Positions 53,892 through 62,148 of a stretch of DNA of 64,000 nucleotides are shown here, piece by piece (position 1 is the first letter of the stretch; each line of letters begins with the position of its first letter). The position numbers and the translations under genes were made by a program. Source of the stretch: Desulfobacteraceae bacterium (lineage in GTDB: Bacteria > Desulfobacterota > Desulfobacteria > Desulfobacterales > SURF-7); contig QZKS01000098.1 in NCBI GenBank assembly GCA_003599865.1, positions 1 to 64,000 on the forward strand. The letters are read 5' to 3'. The notes beneath the pieces are model-generated. The model saw nothing but the letters and a program-made list of their open reading frames with translations. It was not told the DNA's origin and searched no databases.

Positions 53892-54776
53892 ATGAAGGGA
53901 ATTATTCTGGCGGGAGGCTCCGGCACCAGGCTGTATCCGATCACAAGGGTGGTCAGTAAACAGCTGTTGCCGGTTTATGACAAGCCCATGATATATTACC
54001 CCTTGTCTGTCCTGATGCTTGCAGGTATCCGGGATATCCTGATCATTTCAACACCGGAAGACCTGCCCAATTTCAGGAGACTTCTGGAAGACGGCTCCCA
54101 ATGGGGGATTTCTTTCACCTATGCGGTGCAGCCAAGTCCGGATGGCCTAGCCCAGGCGTTTACCATTGGAAAGGAGTTTATCGGAGATCAGAATGTCTGC
54201 CTGATCCTGGGAGATAATATTTTCTACGGGCATGGATTGATCGAACAGCTCCGGGATGCGCTTGCCAGAAAAGCCGGTGCCACTGTTTTCGGCTACTGGG
54301 TAAGAGATCCGGAGCGCTATGGTGTTGTTAAATTTGATCAAAACGGCCAGGCTGTCAATATTGTGGAAAAACCAAAGGAACCGCTCTCAAACTGGGCGGT
54401 AACCGGTCTTTATTTTTATGATAACCGGGTGGTGGATATCGCCTCAAACCTCAAGCCGTCTGCCAGGGGAGAACTGGAAATCACGGATGTCAACAAGACC
54501 TATCTGGAAATGGGGGAACTGTATGTTCAGAAGCTGGGGAGAGGAATTGCCTGGCTGGACACCGGTACACATAAAAGTCTGATTCAGGCATCCAATTTTA
54601 TCGAAGCCATTGAGCAGCGGCAGGGTCTGCGTGTTGCCTGTATTGATGAAATCGCCTACAAGATGGGATATATCAGCAAAGAGCAGGTGGAAGAGCTGGC
54701 CCGGACCCTGATTAAAAATCATTACGGGCAGTATTTGCTGGAAATGCTCAAACACGATGAGAAATTTATTTTATGA
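53892..54776 (+). CDS. rfbA: Glucose-1-phosphate thymidylyltransferase
   Basis: 294 residues from the ATG preceded by GGAAGG. An in-frame ATG at 53811 is inside rfbB and would add 27 residues unlike the family. The nucleotidyl-transferase signature [17 protein letters not shown] is at the start, then [33 protein letters not shown] with the metal-binding Asp, and [10 protein letters not shown]. It makes dTDP-glucose from dTTP and glucose-1-phosphate, the first step to rhamnose. Its stop overlaps the rfbC start by four bases. Confidence 0.97.
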   Translation: MKGIILAGGSGTRLYPITRVVSKQLLPVYDKPMIYYPLSVLMLAGIRDILIISTPEDLPNFRRLLEDGSQWGISFTYAVQPSPDGLAQAFTIGKEFIGDQNVCLILGDNIFYGHGLIEQLRDALARKAGATVFGYWVRDPERYGVVKFDQNGQAVNIVEKPKEPLSNWAVTGLYFYDNRVVDIASNLKPSARGELEITDVNKTYLEMGELYVQKLGRGIAWLDTGTHKSLIQASNFIEAIEQRQGLRVACIDEIAYKMGYISKEQVEELARTLIKNHYGQYLLEMLKHDEKFIL

Positions 54777-55336
54777 AAGTGACATCAACCGATCTGAAAG
54801 AAGTGCTGCTCATAGAACCCAGGGTCTTTGCCGATAATCGCGGCTATTTCTATGAAGCCTATCACCGGGAACGGTATTTCGAAAACGGAATCCGCTCCAC
54901 GTTTATTCAGGACAATTTCTCCTATTCGGTTCAGGGCACCTTGCGGGGACTTCATTATCAGTCCCCCAAACCGCAGGCCAAGCTTGTCCAGATATTGCAG
55001 GGAGAGATATATGATATTGCCGTGGATATCCGCAAGGGGTCACCCACGTTCGGGAACTGGGTCGGTGTTTATCTGAGCGACCGGAACAAGCGGCAGTTAT
55101 TTATTCCCGAAGGATTTGCCCATGGGTTTGCGGTTCTGAGTCCGGTCGCGCTCTTTGCGTATAAATGCAGCGATTTGTTTTCGCCTGAGTGCGAGGGCGG
55201 TATCAAATGGAATGATCCGGATCTGGGAATCCGGTGGCCCCTGGACAAGCCGATCCTGTCTGAAAAGGATTCCGGATACCCTTGCCTGAAAGATATTGAA
55301 TCAGGCCGGCTGCCGGTCTATGGAGGGGACAGATGA
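54773..55336 (+). CDS. rfbC: dTDP-4-dehydrorhamnose 3,5-epimerase
   Basis: 187 residues, the usual length of the RmlC cupin. [33 protein letters not shown] with the catalytic His, [11 protein letters not shown] and [14 protein letters not shown] are all present. It epimerises C3 and C5 of the keto sugar. Overlaps of four bases on both sides (ATGA) show tight translational coupling with rfbA and rfbD. Confidence 0.96.
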   Translation: MKVTSTDLKEVLLIEPRVFADNRGYFYEAYHRERYFENGIRSTFIQDNFSYSVQGTLRGLHYQSPKPQAKLVQILQGEIYDIAVDIRKGSPTFGNWVGVYLSDRNKRQLFIPEGFAHGFAVLSPVALFAYKCSDLFSPECEGGIKWNDPDLGIRWPLDKPILSEKDSGYPCLKDIESGRLPVYGGDR

Positions 55337-56235
55337 CGATTCTGATTATCGGATGCAGGGGGCAGGTCGGGACCGAACTGGCCCTTCAGATGAAACAACG
55401 GGGCCGTGAAATCATTGCCGTGGATCTGCCGGAAATCGATATCACTGATTCATCATCCGTAAAAAATTACATTGCCCGTCCGGAAGTCAGCCTGGTTGTC
55501 AACGCCGCCGCTTACACGGCAGTGGACAGGGCGGAATCGGAAAGGGAACTCGCTTTTGCGGTAAACGCGCAAGGACCTGGTTTGATCGCCGAATCCTGCA
55601 GGATCGGAAACATTCCCCTGATCCATATATCAACGGATTATGTTTTTGATGGAACCAAGAGCAGTGCCTATGTGGAGACCGATCCGGTTTCTCCGGTCGG
55701 TATTTACGGGAAAAGCAAGGCTGCCGGCGATTCTCTGGTAGCAGGATGTCTTGAAAAATATATCATCCTCAGAACATCCTGGGTATGCAGCGCCCATGGT
55801 GCAAATTTTGTTAAAACCATGCTTCGTTTGGGCAATGAAAAAGAAACCATCCGGGTTGTCGACGATCAGAAAGGATGTCCCACCTTTGCCCATGATATTG
55901 CAGAGGCCATCGTAACGATCGCGGAAAAATACCTTGCCGAACAGGAATTACCGTGGGGATGTTATCATTATTGCGGAAAGGGGGAGACCACCTGGTTTGC
56001 GTTTGCCCAGGAAATTTTCAGGCAGGCAGGAGAGCGCCGGGAATTGAAGTTAAAATCCCTGCTGCCGATTCCATCCTCTGAATATCCCAGCCCCGTAAAA
56101 AGACCGATGAATTCCGTATTGAATTGCAGCAAGATCATCGAAAAATTCGGAATCCAGCCCAGGCCCTGGAAAGAAAGCCTGCAACAAACACTGAATGATC
56201 TGTATCTTCAGGAATCCGCCATTACATCTTCATAA
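55333..56235 (+). CDS. rfbD: dTDP-4-dehydrorhamnose reductase
   Basis: 300 residues. NAD(P)H-binding LIIGCRGQVGTELALQ, NAAAYTAVDRAESE, HISTDYVFDGTKSS and Y-x3-K in GIYGKSKAAGD; RTSWV and RVVDDQKGCPT are classic RmlD segments. It reduces the 4-keto group to give dTDP-L-rhamnose, the likely donor for the GT2 enzymes at 43574 and 46432. Last gene of the glycan cluster; a ~480-base spacer follows with no obvious terminator hairpin. Confidence 0.96.
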   Translation: MTILIIGCRGQVGTELALQMKQRGREIIAVDLPEIDITDSSSVKNYIARPEVSLVVNAAAYTAVDRAESERELAFAVNAQGPGLIAESCRIGNIPLIHISTDYVFDGTKSSAYVETDPVSPVGIYGKSKAAGDSLVAGCLEKYIILRTSWVCSAHGANFVKTMLRLGNEKETIRVVDDQKGCPTFAHDIAEAIVTIAEKYLAEQELPWGCYHYCGKGETTWFAFAQEIFRQAGERRELKLKSLLPIPSSEYPSPVKRPMNSVLNCSKIIEKFGIQPRPWKESLQQTLNDLYLQESAITSS

Positions 56236-56344
56236 CTCCTTCCAACCATCTCCCGTGTCCTTTTCATGAAAATCATCGACTCTTCCTTGTCTATTTTTCA
56301 GCAATAACCAATTGATCCACGGCTTGTTGATCCATCCGGCCGGT

Positions 56345-56521
56345 TTAATCCGTTGTGGTATAGGTGCAGGATATGCCTCTGGCCAGGATGCCCCGGATAT
56401 TGTCCAGAATATTACAGGCATCAAAACATTTGGGAAATTGGTCCCTATGCTCGCAATGTTTGCAAGGGCTTTGAATTAAAAAACCAATATCGAAATCGAA
56501 TGTATCTCGGTTTGTTGTCAT
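56345..56521 (-). CDS. Possible small Cys-rich protein
   Basis: A 58-residue minus-strand frame from ATG at 56521 (GTG at 56530 possible). It carries a compact cysteine cluster, CKHCEHRDQFPKCFDACNIL, with spacing C-x2-C-x8-C-x3-C, and a further Cys near the end (GISCTYTT). The pattern resembles small metal-binding proteins I associate with Desulfobacterota, but I cannot name a family. It occupies a region with no + strand gene and would be convergent with rfbD. The ribosome site is weak, so it is a candidate only. Confidence 0.4.
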   Translation of the reverse strand: MTTNRDTFDFDIGFLIQSPCKHCEHRDQFPKCFDACNILDNIRGILARGISCTYTTTD

Positions 56522-56587
56522 TTTATTCACCGGTCCGAGACTACCATATCATCGAAGGGTAAACAAGGCCAAATCGAATGCAGAAAG

Positions 56588-56626
56588 GGCTCAGGAATGA
56601 AAGGGCAAATTCAGCAAGCCTGAGCC
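56588..56626 (+). promoter_or_regulatory. 8-base inverted repeat upstream of the Hsp70 operon promoter
   Basis: GGCTCAGG (56588-56595) and CCTGAGCC (56619-56626) form a perfect inverted repeat with a 23-base loop, ending 9 bases before the -35 box at 56636. It does not match the CIRCE heat-shock operator. A binding site for an unknown regulator, or a terminator-like hairpin for incoming transcription, are both possible. Confidence 0.45.
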
Positions 56627-56635
56627 AAATGTTTC

Positions 56636-56664
56636 TTGACACTTCCGGCCGAAGCCCTTAGATT
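56636..56664 (+). promoter_or_regulatory. Sigma70-type promoter of the DUF2760-Hsp70 operon
   Basis: A consensus TTGACA (56636-56641), 17 bases, then TAGATT (56659-56664; 4 of 6). Transcription would start about 45 bases before the ATG at 56717, leaving a short leader with AAGGAG. No sigma32-like (CTTGAA/CCCCAT) pattern was seen. Confidence 0.55.
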
Positions 56665-56716
56665 TCACCTTTATTGCAATTCATCTTCCGGCATTCCGGG
56701 TAAGGAGAACCCCCAA

Positions 56717-57481
56717 ATGAATATAGGCAAGGCATATTCACGGACATCTTTTATCAGCATTTTTCTGGTGATCGTGATTCTTCTGGCATTGGTCGATTTC
56801 GCATTTTATTACGGCATGGATATGATTTTTTCCAAAATAACCATTTCCATGAAAGCCGGATCAGCAGGTCCCGAGCTGCCTGGTTTGATGGAAAAAATCA
56901 GCCGGATGGATATTTTGCTGCGAACCTATTTTGTACCGGTTTCCGCCGGAGTTTTTCTTTTGTTTGGACTGATGCTCTGGTTCTATCTGAAATCCGCTGT
57001 AAGAAAGCTTGCCAATCAGGCAGCAACTCCTTCGGCAAGAGAATCAAAATCGGATAGCGCCGCCCAAAAGGCTGCGGAAAAACAGAAAAAAGAATTGAGT
57101 GATCAGAGACTCTTCATACACCTCCTGTCTGTGTTTCAGCGTGAAGGAAGGCTGGTTGACTTTTTCTCCGAAAATCTGGATGAGTATGAAGATTCCCAGA
57201 TCGGTGCCGCCGTCAGAAACATTCATGAAAATTGTCAGAAAACTATTAATAAATATATGACATTAAAAGCAATTATCGATCAGAACGAGGGGGATAATGT
57301 CATTATCGAACCTGGATTTGATCCCAATGCCGTCAAACTGGTCGGTAATGTGGCCGGCGAGCCTCCTTTTAAAGGGATACTCCGACACCGGGGCTGGCAG
57401 GTTGCCAGGCTGGACCTTCCCAAGCTGTCCGATACCGGAAAACTGCAGGCCATCTCTCCGGCAGAAGTTGAGATTCAATAA
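56717..57481 (+). CDS. DUF2760-domain membrane-anchored protein
   Basis: 254 residues from the ATG with AAGGAG upstream; an earlier in-frame ATG at 56636 coincides with the promoter and is rejected. Two membrane segments (about 12-33 and 71-91) are joined by a short loop. A charged helical linker (93-130) follows, then the DUF2760 domain: FQREGRLVDFFSENLDEYED, IGAAVRNIHENCQK, DPNAVKLVGNVAGEPPFKG and LRHRGWQVARLDLP. The soluble part should face the cytoplasm. The function is undescribed. The constant neighbour is a pair of Hsp70 proteins, so a membrane platform or adaptor for them is a reasonable inference. Confidence 0.85.
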   Translation: MNIGKAYSRTSFISIFLVIVILLALVDFAFYYGMDMIFSKITISMKAGSAGPELPGLMEKISRMDILLRTYFVPVSAGVFLLFGLMLWFYLKSAVRKLANQAATPSARESKSDSAAQKAAEKQKKELSDQRLFIHLLSVFQREGRLVDFFSENLDEYEDSQIGAAVRNIHENCQKTINKYMTLKAIIDQNEGDNVIIEPGFDPNAVKLVGNVAGEPPFKGILRHRGWQVARLDLPKLSDTGKLQAISPAEVEIQ

Positions 57482-57505
57482 TATTTTCCACAAAGGAGTT
57501 GCCGT

Positions 57506-59338
57506 TTGTCTGACCCCGCATATATTATCGGTATTGACCTGGGTACCACCAATACGGTGGTTGCCTATACCGCAACAGAAGGTTTAAAAAAATCTCCTCC
57601 TGAAATCCATGTGTTTGATATACCGCAGGTTGTCAGTGAAGGAGTGGTCGAGACCCGGAATCACTTGCCCTCTTTTATCCTTATCCCTCAGGAACATCAG
57701 GTTTCACGGGAATCCCTGCATCTGCCATGGAAAAAGGAAGAACGGTTCTGTCTGGGAGAATTTGCGCGGGAACGCGGCAAAGAATTGCCGGATCATCTGA
57801 TTTCTTCGTCAAAATCATGGCTTTGTCATGAAATAGTGGACCGGAGCAAGGCGATCCTGCCGTGGAATTCCCATAAAGATCATTTTAAAATGTCTCCCAT
57901 TGAAGCCTCTTCCAAAATTCTGGAGCATATCCGCGATGCATGGAATCATACCATGGCTCATTCAGACCATCGCTGCCGGATTGAGGAACAGGAGATTTTC
58001 CTCACGGTGCCCGCCTCTTTTGATGCAATGGCAAGGGAGCTTACCGTCAAAGCAGCACAAATGGCCGGTCTTTCCAATTTTACCCTTCTGGAAGAACCCC
58101 AGGCGGCATTTTATGCATGGATTCAAAGCAATGGAGACAGATGGCGTGATGTTGTCAGGAAGGGGGATCTGATCATTGTTTGCGATATCGGAGGCGGAAC
58201 CAGCGACTTCAGCCTGATCAGGGTGTCGGAACAGCAGGGCGAGCTTGTTCTGGAACGAATCGCCGTCGGAGACCATCTTCTTGTCGGGGGAGACAATATG
58301 GATCTGGCCCTCGCATATACGGTGGCAAACAAGCTTTCCGGAACCGGGAAAAAGATCGATGCCTGGCAAATGCGCGGGTTGATGCACAGCTGCCGGATCG
58401 CAAAGGAAAAACTGCTTTCTGAAAATGGCCCGGAATCCTGCCCGATCAGCATATTGGGAAGAGGAAGCAGCCTGATCGGGAATACCATCAAAACCTCTCT
58501 GGACAGGGAAGAGGTGATAAAAGTCCTTGTCGACGGATTTTTCCCGTTCTGTGAAAAATCCGACAGGCCGGTCGGCAACCGAAAGATCGGGCTTCAGGAA
58601 CAGGGTCTTTCCTTTGAGGCAGATCCGGGGGTAACCAGACACCTGGCGAAATTTCTTTCCGGAAATGCCAATGATCCGATGAATACAAGGTTTCCGACGG
58701 CGGTGCTGTTCAATGGCGGCATCATGAAATCGGATTCGATTCGAAAACGGATCCTGAATATTCTTTCTGCCTGGAAACAGCAGGAATCCGACGGCTCCGG
58801 TAAAACCGAAACCACCCGTGAACTGCAATCCCATGATTTTGATCTTTCCGTGGCTAAAGGAGCCGCATATTATGGCCTTGCCGGACGGGGAGAAGGAGTA
58901 CGGATACGAGGCGGACTTGGCCGTTCCTATTACATCGGAATTGCCGCTTCCATGCCGGCTGTTCCGGGGATGCCGGCACCCATGAAAGCATTATGTGTGG
59001 CTCCTTTTGGAACGGAAGAAGGATCTTTGATCCGGATTGAGGATCAGGAATTTGTTACCATGATGGGAGAACCGATTCAATTCGATCTCCTGGGTTCATC
59101 GGTGCGGAAGGAAGATCAGGCCGGAATGATGATTGAAGACTGGAATGACGGAGAGATCGTACCGGTTGCCGCCATTGAAACCGTTCTGGAAGGCGATCAT
59201 GGAAAAAGCCTTCCCGTATTTGTCGAGATCGAAATTTCGGAAATCGGTACGTTGTCATTTCGATGCGTTTCACGGGAGGATGGCCGGAAATGGAAATTTG
59301 AATTCAATGTAAGGGAGAAAGAGAATCTTGCTGTCTGA
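57506..59338 (+). CDS. Divergent Hsp70-family protein, short form
   Basis: 610 residues from a TTG start with AAAGGAG eight bases upstream. The actin-like ATPase fold is complete: phosphate-1 loop IIGIDLGTTNTVVAYT (7-22), connector and phosphate-2 IIVCDIGGGTSDFSLI near 225, and adenosine motif VLFNGGIMKSDSIRKRI. Residues ~440-610 are a beta-rich region (IRGGLGRSYYIGIAAS, VFVEIEISEIGTLSFRC) in place of a typical DnaK peptide-binding domain and lid. It also carries SSKSWLCHEIVDRSKAILPW, shared with the next gene. ATP binding is expected; the client and co-chaperone are unknown. It overlaps the second Hsp70 gene by 11 bases. Confidence 0.9.
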   Translation: MSDPAYIIGIDLGTTNTVVAYTATEGLKKSPPEIHVFDIPQVVSEGVVETRNHLPSFILIPQEHQVSRESLHLPWKKEERFCLGEFARERGKELPDHLISSSKSWLCHEIVDRSKAILPWNSHKDHFKMSPIEASSKILEHIRDAWNHTMAHSDHRCRIEEQEIFLTVPASFDAMARELTVKAAQMAGLSNFTLLEEPQAAFYAWIQSNGDRWRDVVRKGDLIIVCDIGGGTSDFSLIRVSEQQGELVLERIAVGDHLLVGGDNMDLALAYTVANKLSGTGKKIDAWQMRGLMHSCRIAKEKLLSENGPESCPISILGRGSSLIGNTIKTSLDREEVIKVLVDGFFPFCEKSDRPVGNRKIGLQEQGLSFEADPGVTRHLAKFLSGNANDPMNTRFPTAVLFNGGIMKSDSIRKRILNILSAWKQQESDGSGKTETTRELQSHDFDLSVAKGAAYYGLAGRGEGVRIRGGLGRSYYIGIAASMPAVPGMPAPMKALCVAPFGTEEGSLIRIEDQEFVTMMGEPIQFDLLGSSVRKEDQAGMMIEDWNDGEIVPVAAIETVLEGDHGKSLPVFVEIEISEIGTLSFRCVSREDGRKWKFEFNVREKENLAV

Positions 59339-62099
59339 CGGAAATAAATACATCATCGGCATTGATCTCGGCACGACCAATTCGGCTGTTTCCTTTTTAG
59401 ATCTTGAATCCCGGGAAAAAGGCGAAGCCAAAAATATCCATCTGTTCCCTGTTCCCCAGCTTGTCGGTCCGGGGGAATGGAAAGCGCATGCGGTATTGCC
59501 GTCCTTTCTCTATATTCCGGGTGCATATGACATTTCCGATACGGCTGTTTCCATTCCATGGGAATCCGAAGTCACCCGTTTTGCCGGTGTTTTTGCAAGG
59601 GACCATGGTGTGAAAGTTCCGGCAAGACTGGTTGCATCGGCCAAGAGCTGGCTCTGCCATGGAGATGTTGATCGAAGAGCCGGGATATTGCCCTGGGGTT
59701 CCGGAGAGGATGTCCGGAAGGTTTCTCCTGTGGAAGCAACCAGCGCCTATCTCAACCATATTAAAAAAGCCTGGAATGTAAGATTCGGTGATGATGAGGA
59801 GCGGTATCTGGAAAACCAGATGATTATCCTGACGGTTCCGGCTTCCTTTGACGAGGTAGCCAGAGACCTTACCCTGGAAGCATCACGGATGGCGGGACTT
59901 CATCATGTCACCCTGATCGAAGAACCGCTGGCTGCTTTTTACAGTTGGCTGATTCAACATGAAAACAACTGGGACCGCTTTGTCAAACCCGACGAGCTGA
60001 TCCTGATCTGTGATGTGGGAGGAGGCACTACCGATTTTACCCTCATCTATCTGAGAGAAGTGGAAGGTTCTCCAAGGTTCGAACGCATTGCTGTCGGAGA
60101 CCATCTGATTCTCGGAGGGGATAACATCGATCTTGCATTGGCCCATCATGTGGAAACGGCTTCCGGCAGGAAAAAATTATCCTTGAATCAGGACCGATGG
60201 AAGGCTCTCTGCCACCAGTGCCGCCAGGCCAAGGAAAACATCTTCAACAACAAAACGGATTCTGAAAGAATTACGATCATGGGGGAGGGGCGAAGCCTGA
60301 TTGCCGGAACCCTTTCCGCCGAACTCCATCGGAAAGATCTGGAAAAAATTGTTCTGGAGGGCTTCTTTCCTCTTGTAGAGAAACAATCCGGACGATCCGT
60401 GGAGAAGCGGAAAGGCATTACGGAATTCGGCCTGCCCTATGAGCAGGAGCCTGCCATTACGCGTCACATCGGACAATTCCTGGAACGGCATGCCGAGGAT
60501 GTAAAGAGCATACTGGGACGAGCGCCGATTCCGGATCTGATCCTGTTTAACGGCGGGTCCCTGAAGTCCGGGGTCATTCAGGAACGGATACGACAGGCGA
60601 TTCGACACTGGTTTGGCTTAGATGACCCATCCGTTCCACGGATACTGGAAAACCCGGACCCGGATCTTGCGGTGGCCCTGGGCGCTTCCTACTACGGTCT
60701 GGTCAAAACCGGCAAAGGCGTCCGGGTGGGAAGCGGAAGCCCGCGCGGATATTATCTGGGTGTCGCCACGCAGGAAGGGGGCGGCAAAAAAAATGCCGTC
60801 TGTCTGGTGGAACGGGGCCTGGATGAAGGATCTCATATCGAATTGTCGGACAGACAATTTGAAGTGCTCACCAACCAGCCGGTTACCTTTGACGTTTACA
60901 GCTCCAGTTATCGATCCGGTGACAAAAAAGGGGATATTGTCGAGGTGGATGATTCCTTTTCCACTCTGCCGCCCATCCAGACCATCGTTCAATTCGGGAA
61001 AAAAGGCGTCAAAACAACACTTCCGGTTACGATTGAAGCCCACTACACGGAAATCGGAACGCTTGCCCTGTGGTGCAGTTCCCAGGTGAGCAAACACCGT
61101 TGGCGGCTTCAATTTCAATTAAGAACCCATGATGCGGAGACAGACGTCGCTGATACGGAAGTATTTGATTCCGAACTGATCGAAACAACCTGCCATGAAG
61201 TGAAGACGGCATTCATGAACAAAACCGGTAAAAAAGAGCTCGAGGGCTTGTCCAAAAAAATCTCCACCCTGATAGAGAGACCGAAAGAGGCCTGGCCTCT
61301 TTCTTTTATCCGGACCCTGTCGGACGAACTGATCAGGAACAGGTCATTGCGGAAGATTTCGGCCATCCACGAACATCGATGGCTCAATCTGGCAGGGTTT
61401 ACCATGCGGCCGGGATTTGGTGACGGCTTTGATGAACAGCGGATCAGGGTTTTATGGAAGGTCTATAACAAAGGAAGAATATTCCCCAATAACAGTCAGG
61501 TCGGATCGGAGTGGTGGATTTTGTGGCGGCGGATTGCCGGAGGCTTAACGCCTGGTCAGCAGAAGCAGTTTATACAGGATACAATACCGCTGCTGTTTCC
61601 CAAAAAAGGATCTGCCGCAAAATCCTCCCGGCAGCAGATCACCGAGATCTGGATGACTGTTGCCAACATGGAAAAGCTTCTCGTTAAAGACAAAATAAAA
61701 CTCGGCCGGCAGCTTGTCTCCGAACTGACCCCGAAAACCGCAAGCGCGCAGCTTTTCTGGGCCTTATCCCGAATCGGTGCCAGGGTTCTGCTGTACGGCT
61801 CGTCGGACCGGGTCATTCCGCCCGGAGAAATCCAGTCCTGGATCGAAGAGATCCTCATGAAAAACTGGCAGGACCCAGGACCGGTCGGGGCAGCCCTGAT
61901 TCAACTGGCAAGGAAAACAGGAGATAGAGCAAGGGATCTGGAATCCGGAATGCTGGATCAGATCATGATGTGGCTTTCGGAATATGAACTGTTTCCTTCC
62001 CGGATCAAGCTGCTGCAGGAAGTGGTACCCCTTGAAAAAAGGGAGCAGAGTGAGATGTTCGGAGAATCTTTGCCCACCGGCCTGGTGCTGTCAATCTGA
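59328..62099 (+). CDS. Divergent Hsp70-family protein, long form (DUF3731-type C-terminus)
   Basis: 923 residues from a TTG start with AAGGGAG upstream. The N-terminal part parallels the preceding protein (IIGIDLGTTNSAVSFL, SAKSWLCHGDVDRRAGILPW, LICDVGGGTTDFTLI, LFNGGSLKSGVIQERI), so the two arose by tandem duplication or co-evolved. After the beta region, about 290 extra C-terminal residues (from ~635) are mainly helical (AGFTMRPGFGDGFDEQRIRV, EWWILWRRIAGGLTPGQQ, SAQLFWALSRIGARVLLYG), matching the DUF3731 region of large Hsp70 relatives. This could be a substrate or partner platform. Likely translationally coupled to the short form. Confidence 0.9.
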   Translation: MLSDGNKYIIGIDLGTTNSAVSFLDLESREKGEAKNIHLFPVPQLVGPGEWKAHAVLPSFLYIPGAYDISDTAVSIPWESEVTRFAGVFARDHGVKVPARLVASAKSWLCHGDVDRRAGILPWGSGEDVRKVSPVEATSAYLNHIKKAWNVRFGDDEERYLENQMIILTVPASFDEVARDLTLEASRMAGLHHVTLIEEPLAAFYSWLIQHENNWDRFVKPDELILICDVGGGTTDFTLIYLREVEGSPRFERIAVGDHLILGGDNIDLALAHHVETASGRKKLSLNQDRWKALCHQCRQAKENIFNNKTDSERITIMGEGRSLIAGTLSAELHRKDLEKIVLEGFFPLVEKQSGRSVEKRKGITEFGLPYEQEPAITRHIGQFLERHAEDVKSILGRAPIPDLILFNGGSLKSGVIQERIRQAIRHWFGLDDPSVPRILENPDPDLAVALGASYYGLVKTGKGVRVGSGSPRGYYLGVATQEGGGKKNAVCLVERGLDEGSHIELSDRQFEVLTNQPVTFDVYSSSYRSGDKKGDIVEVDDSFSTLPPIQTIVQFGKKGVKTTLPVTIEAHYTEIGTLALWCSSQVSKHRWRLQFQLRTHDAETDVADTEVFDSELIETTCHEVKTAFMNKTGKKELEGLSKKISTLIERPKEAWPLSFIRTLSDELIRNRSLRKISAIHEHRWLNLAGFTMRPGFGDGFDEQRIRVLWKVYNKGRIFPNNSQVGSEWWILWRRIAGGLTPGQQKQFIQDTIPLLFPKKGSAAKSSRQQITEIWMTVANMEKLLVKDKIKLGRQLVSELTPKTASAQLFWALSRIGARVLLYGSSDRVIPPGEIQSWIEEILMKNWQDPGPVGAALIQLARKTGDRARDLESGMLDQIMMWLSEYELFPSRIKLLQEVVPLEKREQSEMFGESLPTGLVLSI

Positions 62100-62148
62100 T
62101 GCTGGTTGCCGCTTCCTTTTTTTTTGTCATTCCTGAAAAGAGGCAATC

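Noticed and set aside
56588-56626. CIRCE or sigma32 heat-shock control of the Hsp70 operon
   Set aside because: The inverted repeat does not match TTAGCACTC-N9-GAGTGCTAA and no sigma32 boxes are visible; the promoter is sigma70-like.
56636-56716. N-terminal extension of the DUF2760 protein
   Set aside because: The extension codons coincide with the promoter boxes; AAGGAG before ATG 56717 marks the true start.
57962-58834. 290-residue minus-strand frame
   Set aside because: Lies entirely antisense to the first Hsp70 gene, has no family features and is explained by codon bias of the + strand gene.
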